A stretch of DNA of 15,008 bases from CALAGJ01 sp964293305 (GCA_964293305.1 CAXYYO010000057.1:1-15008); one strand, 5' to 3'. Shown: positions 1-7,472, counted from the stretch's first letter. Notes: a model not told the origin generated them from the sequence alone. Numbers and translations: made by a program.

Positions 1-1
1 A

Positions 2-54
2 ACTATATTTTTGTTGATTTAGATTGGACTATAATGTAATTGGATATGGTATTA
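2..54 (+). repeat. Left copy of 53-bp perfect terminal inverted repeat
   Basis: These 53 bases are, without a mismatch, the reverse complement of the last 53 bases of the window. Similarity stops abruptly at 55, where the two flanks become unrelated. The repeat is AT-rich and holds two copies of ATTGGA 16 bases apart (23-28 and 39-44). It contains no gene and has no recognisable transposase next to it. It could be a dispersed genomic repeat at which an assembly broke, an arm of an invertible segment, or the end of an unidentified element. The identity is certain; the interpretation is not. Confidence 0.9.
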
Positions 55-192
55 AAATACATTCCTACACACTCAGTCCGTATCATCAATATTGGTATCT
101 AAATCAGATACATTAATACAAATAATGCTTTTGATGAGAAGTAAACTTTGCAATTATTTGGTTTAAAAATATTGAAGGAAAATAAGAATTTT

Positions 193-279
193 GGGCGTGT
201 CCCTACGGGCCGGGCTTTCGTTTAAAGTCCTCGCCATTCGTGCCTCATGGCTCCGGGCTTTACACTCTATCCCTCACGC
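193..279. repeat. GC-rich palindromic intergenic element
   Basis: This 87-base stretch is about 60% G+C inside strongly AT-rich DNA. Its ends can pair (GCGTG 195-199 with CACGC 275-279). Internally it has a hairpin (GGGCTTT 212-218 with AAAGTCC 224-230, one G-T pair), a short GCC-TCAT-GGC stem (242-251), and a direct repeat CCGGGCTTT at 210-218 and 253-261. From memory, the opening GGGCGTG, the central CGGGCTTTC and the closing ATCCCTCACGC resemble a family of GC-rich palindromes scattered between Bacteroidota genes, often near accessory genes. I could not confirm this by search. It has no T-tract, so it is not a standard intrinsic terminator. An attC-like recombination site or a REP-type element are alternatives. 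Confidence 0.6.
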
Positions 280-367
280 ATCATCACTATTACAAACAAT
301 ATCTGATACATAATTATAAATACAAGAAGCAAGGATAAAAACTGGTAGGTTATCTTAGCTTTAACCA

Positions 368-613
368 ATGAGAATATATACAGAACCTGACATTAATGGA
401 TGGTTAAAAGAACGTGTAGCGGACTTAACAAGTATGAATGTCGCCGAATGTTCAGCAATGATTAACGATCTAAACGGACTTGGAAATCAAAATGCAGCAT
501 TAATTACAACAAAAAATAAAGGTTACAGAAAACCTGACAATTACAGACATCCTCATTCTTGGAGCATTGTGGAAAATAACGAATTAATAAAATGGCTACT
601 TAAGCAGGAATAA
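368..613 (+). CDS. Small hypothetical protein (81 aa)
   Basis: I do not recognise this protein. The ATG is the first possible start, because an in-frame TAA sits at 362-364. The product is soluble-looking with no signal peptide or membrane segment. Its N-terminal half (IYTEPDINGWLKERV) looks helical. The centre has a basic/aromatic patch (NKGYRKPDNYRHPHSW), and the C-terminus is an amphipathic stretch ending in WLLKQE. There is no clear ribosome binding site. Three of four Asp codons are GAC, as in the genes at 823-2424 and unlike the core genes, so it may belong to the same accessory block. It lies 209 bases upstream of the regulator and shows no operon-like coupling to it. It could be a short cassette gene or a chance ORF. 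Confidence 0.45.
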   Translation: MRIYTEPDINGWLKERVADLTSMNVAECSAMINDLNGLGNQNAALITTKNKGYRKPDNYRHPHSWSIVENNELIKWLLKQE

Positions 614-822
614 AGTCAGCAGCTATTCTTTATTCAGCAATGCCCTGCCATACAAATCGGTTCTATTATAATTGCAAATCCAATTTTTACAGGCGCTAGT
701 AATGAGCTTCTAAATTGCTTTTAAGTTTTGCTTATTCTTGCAAATTGATGGCGGTTTTTTGACAGACTGATATTAGGCGTATTGCCCACGAGACCCAGCA
801 AACAAAAACAGCTTCACAAAAA

Positions 823-1545
823 ATGAACGTAAACGACACAAAGCGACTTTCAAGGTTAATAGCAATTTTGATGACCCTGCAAACGAAACGACTTTTGACC
901 GCTTCAGAATTAGCAAACAAATTTTCTGTAAGTAAAAGGACCATTTACCGTGACATAAAAGCATTGGAGCAAGCAGCTGTTCCTATTTTGACAGAAGACG
1001 GAAAAGGCTTCACAATAATGGACGGATACAAAATTCCACCAATCATGTTTACCGAGAGTGAAGCCAACGCATTAATTACAGCAGAACAACTTATTTTAAA
1101 AAACAAAGACGCTTCATTTGTAAAGGAATATGCCGAAGCAATCCACAAAATAAAATCTGTTTTACGCATCAACACAAGAGACAAAGCAAACTTACTTTCT
1201 AACCGAATTGTGTTCAGGCAAAACTCACAAAACAGCAGCACCAGTAATTATTTATCAGTAATGCAATTAGCACTGACAAATTTTAATCTAACAAAAATAA
1301 AATATCATTCAACCGACACAAATCAAACTACTGAACGAACCATTGAACCATTTGCCACTTACAGTACACAAGACAATTGGTTACTCATTGCTTTTTGCAG
1401 GTTGCGAAAAGATTTTAGAGCATTTCGCCTTGACAGAATAGAAAGTTTGATGATTCTAAACGAAAAGTTTGAGCCACACAAAATGACAATTCAAGAATAT
1501 TTTGAAATCTGCAATGAAAAATATTTTTCTACACCCTTGACATAG
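823..1545 (+). CDS. YafY-type HTH and WYL-domain transcriptional regulator
   Basis: This 240-residue cytoplasmic DNA-binding regulator belongs to the YafY/WYL family, whose members pair a DeoR-like helix-turn-helix with a ligand-sensing WYL domain. The winged HTH occupies about residues 8-65, with the recognition region ELANKFSVSKRTIYRDI at 29-45. A linker with the family-typical GYKIPPIMFTESEANAL segment follows. The WYL domain covers roughly 140-215 and includes NWLLIAFCRLRKDF and FRAFRLDRI. The name-giving W-Y-L triad reads W-L-L here (186-188), a family variant. Full length is about 230-330 in this family, so the gene looks intact. Nine of ten Asp codons are GAC, unlike the core genes. 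It sits 52 bases upstream of the effector-binding gene and may control it; that link is inferred from position alone. Confidence 0.9.
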   Translation: MNVNDTKRLSRLIAILMTLQTKRLLTASELANKFSVSKRTIYRDIKALEQAAVPILTEDGKGFTIMDGYKIPPIMFTESEANALITAEQLILKNKDASFVKEYAEAIHKIKSVLRINTRDKANLLSNRIVFRQNSQNSSTSNYLSVMQLALTNFNLTKIKYHSTDTNQTTERTIEPFATYSTQDNWLLIAFCRLRKDFRAFRLDRIESLMILNEKFEPHKMTIQEYFEICNEKYFSTPLT

Positions 1546-1564
1546 GGTTGTCTCAAGTGCGTTT

Positions 1565-1572
1565 TACTTTTG
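1565..1572 (+). promoter_or_regulatory. Possible Bacteroidota -7 promoter element
   Basis: TACTTTTG matches the Bacteroidota housekeeping -7 consensus TAnnTTTG exactly and ends 25 bases before the ATG at 1598. Candidate upstream TTG elements are badly spaced: TTG 1548-1550 leaves 14 bases and TTG 1537-1539 leaves 25, against a usual 19-23. If real, it would let the effector-binding and DUF1801 genes be transcribed separately from the regulator. Confidence 0.3.
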
Positions 1573-1597
1573 TGAGGTAACATCTAAAACGTAAAAA

Positions 1598-2056
1598 ATG
1601 AGTAATCAAACAATTCAAAAATTTAGTGTAATTGGCATTTCGGTTAGAACGACCAATGAAAATGGACAAGCAAGTCAAGACATTCCGGCATTATGGAATA
1701 AATTTTTGACAGAAGGAATTGCAGAACAAATTCCTAACAAAATGGACAATTCAATTTATTGTATTTATACCGAGTATGAAAAAGATCATACAAAACCATA
1801 CACAACTATTTTGGGTTGTAGAGTTGAAAGTTTGGACACAATTCCAAGTGAAATGATTGGTAAAAGTTTTGAGGAAGGAAATTATACAAAACATATTGCA
1901 AAAGGAAATATTTTAGAAGGAATGGTTTTTAACGAGTGGATAAAAATTTGGAATTCAAATTTAGACAGAGCTTTTACAGCTGACTTTGAAGTGTATGATG
2001 AAAAAGCACAAAATCCTGAAAAGGCAGAAGTCGCAATATTTATAGCAATTAAATAA
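1598..2056 (+). CDS. Stand-alone effector-binding protein (Cass2/GyrI-like)
   Basis: This 152-residue protein resembles the effector-binding domain of AraC/MerR-type regulators (GyrI-like fold) without any DNA-binding domain. It is closest to the Cass2 type first described from integron gene cassettes, which binds cationic drug-like ligands. Recognisable segments are the opening FSVIGISVRTTNENGQASQD, then PALWNKFL, the strand IYCIYTEYEKDHTKPYTTILG near residues 53-73, and a C-terminal ADFEVYDEKA(..)AEVAIFIAIK. There is no signal peptide or membrane segment, so it should be cytoplasmic. Length matches the family (about 150-160). The stop codon overlaps the next start (TAATG), so the two are probably translated together. 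The ligand cannot be read from the sequence, and the family call rests on recalled motif patterns. Confidence 0.8.
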   Translation: MSNQTIQKFSVIGISVRTTNENGQASQDIPALWNKFLTEGIAEQIPNKMDNSIYCIYTEYEKDHTKPYTTILGCRVESLDTIPSEMIGKSFEEGNYTKHIAKGNILEGMVFNEWIKIWNSNLDRAFTADFEVYDEKAQNPEKAEVAIFIAIK

Positions 2057-2424
2057 TGATGAGAGAATTAGATAATTTTTACTTACACCAAGACGAACTT
2101 ATAAAAGAGACATTTCTTGCATTGAGAGAAATTATTTTGCAGCAGGACAAGGAAGTAACCCAAGCCTGGAAATATGGAATGCCTTTTTTCTACTTCAAAG
2201 GAAAGATGTTTTGCTATTTATGGTTTCACAAAAAGTATAAACAACCTTACATTGGAATTGTAGAAGGCAAACGATTTGACGAACCATTTTTAATTCAAGA
2301 AGACCGAAGTAGAATCAAAATAATGTTGGTAGATCCAAACAAAGATTTGAATTTATTGGCAATAAAAAATATTTTACAAAAAGCAATAAATTTGTACAAG
2401 AAAGGAGAAATAAAAATTAAATAA
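2056..2424 (+). CDS. DUF1801 domain protein
   Basis: This 122-residue soluble protein has the DUF1801 (YdhG-like) pattern. Residues 1-35 are a helical start. The core motif QAWKYGMPFFYFKGKMFCYLWF follows at about 36-57, then KKYKQPYIGIVEGK and a C-terminal helix ending LLAIKNILQKAINLYKKG. The biochemical function of the family is not established. The ATG overlaps the upstream stop by one base; a second ATG follows immediately, so the start could be three bases later. The overlap strongly suggests co-translation with the effector-binding protein. Four of seven Asp codons are GAC, a weaker form of the bias in the two genes before it. The gene appears complete. Confidence 0.85.
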   Translation: MMRELDNFYLHQDELIKETFLALREIILQQDKEVTQAWKYGMPFFYFKGKMFCYLWFHKKYKQPYIGIVEGKRFDEPFLIQEDRSRIKIMLVDPNKDLNLLAIKNILQKAINLYKKGEIKIK

Positions 2425-3068
2425 TGACTCACGAAAAAACAGCAGCCAACATTTAGCCGTACATCAACAACCCAGGTAAAGAATTTAGTTAGTAAAATTA
2501 GAAAGGTGTCATAATGCAAATCAGCACTTTTTTCTATCCTTGGTTCAGCTTCGTTTTGCCATGCAGAAAGGATCTAATATTTAGCTGGTTTTGTGGTACT
2601 ACTTTAATTGTAAATACTACTTTACGTTTGTAAAAAGTATATTAATTTGCTTTATTTCATAGGCAAGATTCCCTCTTGTGTTCTCATTCCCCGAAGGGGT
2701 TAAAAACTGACAAACTATTACAATTAAGCTATTATTTTTAAACTGGTAAAAGCTTCAAAAATTCTTAATAGTTAACCCCATACATGATTCAGTGGCCTTC
2801 GTTGTGAAAAGTAGAAAGTCAATATAGATAAGTGTTTTAGGTTAATTTTGGGCTGATAATATTGTGAAATTTTAAAAGTCAAAAATTGTGATCAAATGCT
2901 TATGTAGGCAGCGTTTTGGCTTTGTAAAAAAAATCAACTGTATCATCTGTGGTTATTATCAATTTTGGCTTTTCTGCTTTTCTGCTAATATTGCAGCGTT
3001 GTTCCGCTGAAAACAAATGACTTTGTATTGATATCAATGCGATAGAAATGCATAACAAAAAATAGTGA
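2425..3068. other. Long gene-free region upstream of topA
   Basis: I find no convincing gene on either strand in these 644 bases. Visible items are a sequence at 2453-2461 (TTAGCCGTA) similar to one before the regulator (TTAGGCGTA, 773-781), a small CCCC-GAA-GGGG hairpin at 2689-2699 without a T-tract, and an exact -7 type sequence TAATTTTG at 2843-2850 without a well-placed upstream TTG. Closer to topA, TGACTTTG (3018-3025) resembles a -7 element. The region joins the accessory block to the core genes and may be remnant DNA plus the topA promoter. Confidence 0.6.
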
Positions 3069-5621
3069 ATGTCGAAAAATTTATTAATAGTAGAAAGCCC
3101 TGCAAAGGCTAAAACAATTGAAAAAATCCTAGGTAGCGATTTTGAAGTAAAGAGTTGCTATGGGCATATACGAGACCTTGAAAAAGATGAAATGGGTATT
3201 GATGTCAAAAATCACTTCAAACCCCGCTATATAGTGCCTGATGAAAAACAAAAAGTTGTAAAAGAACTAAAACAACACGCTGCAAAATCAAAGGAAGTAT
3301 GGCTAGCTACGGATGAGGATAGGGAAGGAGAAGCCATAAGCTGGCACCTTTGTGAAGTGCTAGGTCTTGACCCCATTTCTACCAAGCGTATTGTGTTTCA
3401 TGAAATAACAAAACCTGCCATTCAAAAAGCAGTACAGACACCTCGTACAGTAGATATGCACTTGGTGAATGCTCAGCAAGCCCGGCGTGTGATGGATCGT
3501 ATAGTTGGTTTTGAATTGAGCCCCGTACTCTGGCGTAAAATGAGTATGGGCAATACACTATCTGCAGGCCGTGTGCAGAGTGTGGCAGTAAGACTTGTGG
3601 CTGAGAGAGAAAGAGAAATCAATACTTTTAATACACAAAGCCATTTTAAAATTGAAGCGCTTTTTGATGCGAAAGATATACAGGGTAAGGCAGTACAATT
3701 TACAGCAGAGGGTAGCAAGCAAAAAAATAATGATGATGCTTTGAAATTTTTATCATCCTGTAAAGGTGCATCATATACAATTAATGATATTCAGGTAAAA
3801 CCGGCACGCAGGTCCCCGGCACCACCATTTACCACATCTACACTCCAACAGGAAGCGGGAAGAAAACTGGGCTATGGCGTAAGTAAAACCATGTTGATAG
3901 CTCAAAAGCTATATGAAAGTGGTAAGATTACCTATATGCGTACGGATAGTGTAAACATTAGCCAAACCGCCAGCGGAGAAATTGAAAATCATATTAGAAC
4001 GCAGTTTGGTCATAAATATGCACATCCCCGAAGGTTTAAAAACAAAAATGAAGCTGCTCAGGAAGCACACGAAGCCATAAGACCCACATATATAGAGCAA
4101 ACGTCAATAGAAGATGAAGAAACAAGGCGTTTGTATGACCTTATTTGGAAGCGGACTATAGCCAGCCAAATGGCAGAGGCAGAGTTTGAAAAAACGGTTG
4201 CCAAAATACTTATTAGTACCAATAAAGAAACGCTTACCGCAGAAGGTGAAGTACTTAGGTTTGATGGATTTTTAAAAGTATATACTGAAAGCAGGGATGA
4301 TGATAATGGGGACGATGAAAACCGCTCTGGTATGCTCCCTCCACTTACTGTAGGGCAACAAGTGCCCCTCATAAATATGAAGGCTACAGAAAGATTTTCA
4401 AGAGCTGCCCCCAGATATTCAGAAGCATCGCTTGTAAAAAAATTAGAGGAACTTGGCATAGGCCGTCCTTCTACTTATGCTCCCACTATTTCTACTATTT
4501 TGAAGAGAGGCTATGTGGACAAAAGGGATAAAGAAGGTGTAAAGCGAGATGTGCGTGTACTAAAAATGCAAAATGACCAAATACAACAAATACTGCAGCA
4601 GGAAAATACCGGTGTAGAAAAAGCAAAATTGGTGCCCACCGATTTGGGGCTTGTGGTTACAGATTTTTTGCATCAGCATTTTACTGAAATCATGGACTAC
4701 GGTTTTACTGCCAAAATTGAAGATGAATTTGACTTGGTAGCCGAAGGTAAAAAAGAATGGAGTGGGGTGGTAGATAAGTTTTATACACCATTTAAAGAAG
4801 ATGTAGCAAAAACAATGGAAACAGCTGAGCGCATACGTGGTGAGCGTGAGCTGGGAACAGAAGAATCATCGGGAAAAAGGATCGTGGCTCGTATGGGTCG
4901 CTTTGGTCCAATGATTCAAATAGGTGAAGCTACGGATGTGGACAAGCCACGTTTTGCCCGTTTAAAAGAAGGTCAGAGTATTGAAACAATAACATTGAAT
5001 GAGGCAATGGAATTATTTCAATTGCCAAGGGTTATTGGCGAATATGAAGGGCTGGAATTGCAAGTTAATAGTGGGCGATATGGCCCCTATGTAAAATGGG
5101 GTGAGGCTTTTGTATCACTACCAAAAAATGAAGATCCAATGACCCTTGAGTTGGAAAGAGCCATTGAAATTATACTTCAAAAGCAAGATGCGGATGCGCC
5201 TATTGCTAGTTTTCAAAATATGCCTGTTACAAAAGGTAAAGGCAGATTTGGTCCATTCATAAAATGGGATAACCTATACATCAATGTACCAAAGGCTTAT
5301 AACTTTGATACACTTACACAGCAGAATTGTGAAGAGTTGATTGAAAAGAAAATCGAAAAAGAAAATAATCGCTATATACAACAATGGGCTGCTGAGAAAG
5401 TTTCCATTGAAAATGGCAGATGGGGTCCCTATATCCGATTTGGTAAAAAAATGCTAAAAATGGGGCGCAAGTCAGACCAATCAAAATTTACTGATGAGGA
5501 ATTGAAAACAGTTGACCTTGCTGAAATAAAACGAATGATTACTGAGCAGGTTCCAGATGCATTTACAAAAAAGGTAGCTGCCAAAAAAGCGCCATTAGTC
5601 AAAAAAAATGCAAAGAAATAA
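3069..5621 (+). CDS. topA: DNA topoisomerase I (type IA)
   Basis: The 850-residue enzyme relaxes negatively supercoiled DNA by cutting one strand through a 5'-phosphotyrosine. The TOPRIM domain opens the protein (IVESPAKAKTIEKIL), with Glu9 and the metal-binding TDEDREGE motif at 81-88 (Asp82, Asp84, Glu86). The catalytic tyrosine is Tyr289 in ITYMRTDSVNIS, followed by Arg291. The conserved ELGIGRPSTYAPTISTIL segment is at 461-478. From about 600 on there are four GRxGP-type C-terminal repeats (near 610, 669, 725 and 783) and a Lys-rich tail (834-850) instead of the zinc ribbons of the E. coli enzyme, a known architecture outside proteobacteria. The start is well fixed, because an in-frame TGA directly precedes the ATG. 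It is complete and has typical local codon use. Confidence 0.97.
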   Translation: MSKNLLIVESPAKAKTIEKILGSDFEVKSCYGHIRDLEKDEMGIDVKNHFKPRYIVPDEKQKVVKELKQHAAKSKEVWLATDEDREGEAISWHLCEVLGLDPISTKRIVFHEITKPAIQKAVQTPRTVDMHLVNAQQARRVMDRIVGFELSPVLWRKMSMGNTLSAGRVQSVAVRLVAEREREINTFNTQSHFKIEALFDAKDIQGKAVQFTAEGSKQKNNDDALKFLSSCKGASYTINDIQVKPARRSPAPPFTTSTLQQEAGRKLGYGVSKTMLIAQKLYESGKITYMRTDSVNISQTASGEIENHIRTQFGHKYAHPRRFKNKNEAAQEAHEAIRPTYIEQTSIEDEETRRLYDLIWKRTIASQMAEAEFEKTVAKILISTNKETLTAEGEVLRFDGFLKVYTESRDDDNGDDENRSGMLPPLTVGQQVPLINMKATERFSRAAPRYSEASLVKKLEELGIGRPSTYAPTISTILKRGYVDKRDKEGVKRDVRVLKMQNDQIQQILQQENTGVEKAKLVPTDLGLVVTDFLHQHFTEIMDYGFTAKIEDEFDLVAEGKKEWSGVVDKFYTPFKEDVAKTMETAERIRGERELGTEESSGKRIVARMGRFGPMIQIGEATDVDKPRFARLKEGQSIETITLNEAMELFQLPRVIGEYEGLELQVNSGRYGPYVKWGEAFVSLPKNEDPMTLELERAIEIILQKQDADAPIASFQNMPVTKGKGRFGPFIKWDNLYINVPKAYNFDTLTQQNCEELIEKKIEKENNRYIQQWAAEKVSIENGRWGPYIRFGKKMLKMGRKSDQSKFTDEELKTVDLAEIKRMITEQVPDAFTKKVAAKKAPLVKKNAKK

Positions 5622-5709
5622 ATCAGTTTTTTGCCTCCGGCAATGAATATGCAGTAGAAATTACAATTTAAAAAAGATACATACACGCTATTTTAAAAAT
5701 CAATAAATA

Positions 5710-6051
5710 ATGGAATATCCAAATTGCCCACAATGCCAAAGCAGTAATACATATCCTTTCGAAGAAAATTATGTATGCCCAGATTGTTTTCATGAATGGA
5801 GTATGCAAGGGGAAAGTGAAAATGAAAACTCAGGTGACTTGATTGTAAAAGATGCAAATGGAACTATTTTGCAGAATGGAGATACGGTGGTGACCATAAA
5901 GAATTTACCTGTAAAAGGAACCTCCCAATCTATAAAGGCTGGCACCAAGGTAAAGAAAATAAGACTAACAGATGGAGACCATAATATTGATTGTAAAATA
6001 GATGGGTTTGGTGCAATGGCATTGAAATCGGAGTTTGTAAAAAAGGGTTAA
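5710..6051 (+). CDS. yjdM: PhnA/YjdM-family zinc-ribbon protein
   Basis: This 113-residue cytoplasmic protein matches the PhnA (now YjdM) family over its full length (E. coli protein about 111 residues). An N-terminal zinc ribbon has four cysteines: Cys6, Cys9, Cys23 and Cys26 (CPQCQSS and CPDCFHEW). After a short acidic linker comes the conserved C-terminal domain with the signature VKDANGTILQNGDTVVTIKNL and the ending KIDGFGAMALKSEFVKK. Despite the old name, the family is not shown to be needed for phosphonate use, and its role is unclear. It lies 88 bases after topA and 148 bases before the next start, so co-transcription with topA is possible but not shown. Confidence 0.93.
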   Translation: MEYPNCPQCQSSNTYPFEENYVCPDCFHEWSMQGESENENSGDLIVKDANGTILQNGDTVVTIKNLPVKGTSQSIKAGTKVKKIRLTDGDHNIDCKIDGFGAMALKSEFVKKG

Positions 6052-6199
6052 ACCTGTGTTTAAAAGGTATTATTATATTGCTCTGCATAATAAATTATCC
6101 TAAAAAGTGTACATGTGAAAATGTTTTAAAGTTTCTTCACAATAAGACGGTATCTCATTTTTAGCATTTTATTTGCATTGAAACAAGAAATTGCAATTA

Positions 6200-7459
6200 A
6201 TGAAATCAATCTTTTTTCTTTTTTTCCTGACTTTCAGTATTCAGATAAGCGCACAGCAGCGACATTATATATTATTACAATCAGATGGTGGTAGTTCATT
6301 TACTGTAAAATTAAATGACCAGACATTTCAATCATCCTCAGCTGGTCACATGATAATACCTCGTCTTTATTCAAATAGGTACAGCCTGCAAGTAAATATT
6401 GATAATGGAGCTAAGTCTGTATTTTTTAGCTGCAACCTCACAGAAAATGATTTGGCCTATACCCTAAAAAACTTTGGGGAAAAAGGATGGGGTTTGCAAA
6501 ATATGAGTACAAAGGAAGTAATGCTGGCAGCCACGCAGCCAATCAGTGATGCAGGTGTATCAGGAAGTTCTGTTTTTAGTGATATGCTCATGGAAGTAGC
6601 TGATGATACACTGCTCAATAAAAAAACGATACCAGTCGTTGACCCAATTGTAAAGCAAATCCCGATAGAAAATGCGACTATTGCAAATAGCGCTGAGGTA
6701 GAAATACAACATGTTATTGATTCAGTAGCTCAATTGCAAGATTTACAGGACAAGGCAGAGCAGACTATAGAAAATATAACACAGGAAATTTCTCCACAGG
6801 AAATAAATGATACTCCTGCAGCATCCATTTTTCCTACAAATGAATTGTTAACTGATACTGTTGTCGTTGATGTACATCCTATTGATATTAATCAGCAAAA
6901 TGATATTAATCAGCCAAGGGCTGATAGTTCAGAAATTACAAAAACTATAGCCCCTGAAATTTTCGTTCCTATAGATACAGTAAAACAAAGTTTAGACAAT
7001 CCATTTTATAATGCGGGCAGTACAACTGAACCCAAAAAAGAGGTTGAGAATAAGGAAACTCAACAGCCCGTTGCAGAGAAAGAAGTGGTGTCGGATAAAA
7101 TACAAACCGAACAACCGCCAACAACTGATACAAAAACAATTATTGCAACACAAGCTGCACTGCGCCCCGGATGTAAAGAAATGTATGCGGATGAAAGTAT
7201 TGAAAAACTAAAGCGCAAAGTAGTGAATGAAAATAGTATTGATGCTATGATACAGGTTATTCTAAAAGCTACTTCCAATAAGTGTTTAACAACTGCACAG
7301 GTTAAGACATTAGGCGGTCTTTTTTTAAGTGATGAAGGCCGTTATTCTTTGTATGATGCATTATATAACAGGGTGTATGATTACGGCATGTACAGTATAT
7401 TAGAAAAACAAATTGTAGATCCATATTATAAAACCCGATTCCTCGCTTTACTTCGGTAA
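6200..7459 (+). CDS. Secreted DUF4476 domain protein
   Basis: This 419-residue protein begins with a type I signal peptide (MKSIFFLFFLTFSIQISA, likely cleavage before QQR). I chose the ATG at 6200; a TTG three codons upstream is also open but would put extra residues before the signal peptide. The N-terminal domain (about 20-110) has the pattern YILLQSDGGSSFTVKLND and GHMIIPRLYSNRYSLQVNI, seen in Bacteroidota DUF4476 proteins. A long acidic low-complexity linker rich in Thr, Gln, Glu, Asp and Pro spans about 120-320. The DUF4476 domain is residues 325-419 (CKEMYADESIEKLK to YKTRFLALLR). Its function is unknown; an exported or periplasmic location is inferred. The stop is 13 bases before truA. 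Confidence 0.85.
   Translation: MKSIFFLFFLTFSIQISAQQRHYILLQSDGGSSFTVKLNDQTFQSSSAGHMIIPRLYSNRYSLQVNIDNGAKSVFFSCNLTENDLAYTLKNFGEKGWGLQNMSTKEVMLAATQPISDAGVSGSSVFSDMLMEVADDTLLNKKTIPVVDPIVKQIPIENATIANSAEVEIQHVIDSVAQLQDLQDKAEQTIENITQEISPQEINDTPAASIFPTNELLTDTVVVDVHPIDINQQNDINQPRADSSEITKTIAPEIFVPIDTVKQSLDNPFYNAGSTTEPKKEVENKETQQPVAEKEVVSDKIQTEQPPTTDTKTIIATQAALRPGCKEMYADESIEKLKRKVVNENSIDAMIQVILKATSNKCLTTAQVKTLGGLFLSDEGRYSLYDALYNRVYDYGMYSILEKQIVDPYYKTRFLALLR
6883..6914 (+). repeat. Short tandem duplication in DUF4476 linker
   Basis: A 14-base unit (TGATATTAATCAGC) occurs at 6883-6896 and again at 6901-6914 with a period of 18 bases. The phase is kept, so the protein reads DINQQN then DINQPR. It lies in the low-complexity linker, where small in-frame duplications would be tolerated. 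Confidence 0.85.
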
Positions 7460-7472
7460 GCAATGTAAGTGT

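Larger units (their letters stand above)
1..367. other. Gene-free left end with repeats
   Basis: I find no convincing coding region here. Apart from the terminal repeat (2-54) and the GC-rich palindromic element (193-279), there is a small perfect hairpin, GTATCT-AAATC-AGATAC, at 95-111. An imperfect 5-bp palindrome (GGTTA 348-352 / TAACC 362-366) lies directly before the first ORF. The remainder is unremarkable AT-rich sequence. Confidence 0.6.

Noticed and set aside
614..822. A canonical integron attC site before the regulator
   Set aside because: Only one core-like TTAGGC is visible; I could not find the paired RYYYAAC box or the internal L boxes at a proper distance.
2747..2759. 13-base direct repeat TAAAAGCTTCAAA also found at 14804-14816
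   Set aside because: A match of this length is expected by chance in 15 kb of AT-rich sequence and the flanks differ.
3018..3025. TGACTTTG as the topA promoter -7 element
   Set aside because: It departs from TAnnTTTG at the second base, and the nearby TTG candidates are at 24 or 16 bases rather than a clean 19-23, so I did not list it as a feature.
4058..4459. Open frames on the minus strand inside topA, truA, the M32 gene and the PKD gene
   Set aside because: They lie opposite well-supported genes, have no recognisable domains and read as antisense shadows.
5631..5643. Hairpin TTGCC-TCC-GGCAA after topA as an intrinsic terminator
   Set aside because: The T-run lies before the stem, not after it, and the minus strand has A's instead of T's after the stem.
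6048..6063. TTAAAC-CTGT-GTTTAA hairpin at the end of the zinc-ribbon gene
   Set aside because: It is a weak AT-rich 6-bp stem overlapping the stop codon with no T-tract.
6191..6199. TTG start three codons upstream for the DUF4476 protein
   Set aside because: The ATG at 6200 gives a standard signal peptide beginning MKSIFF; nothing supports the rarer TTG.
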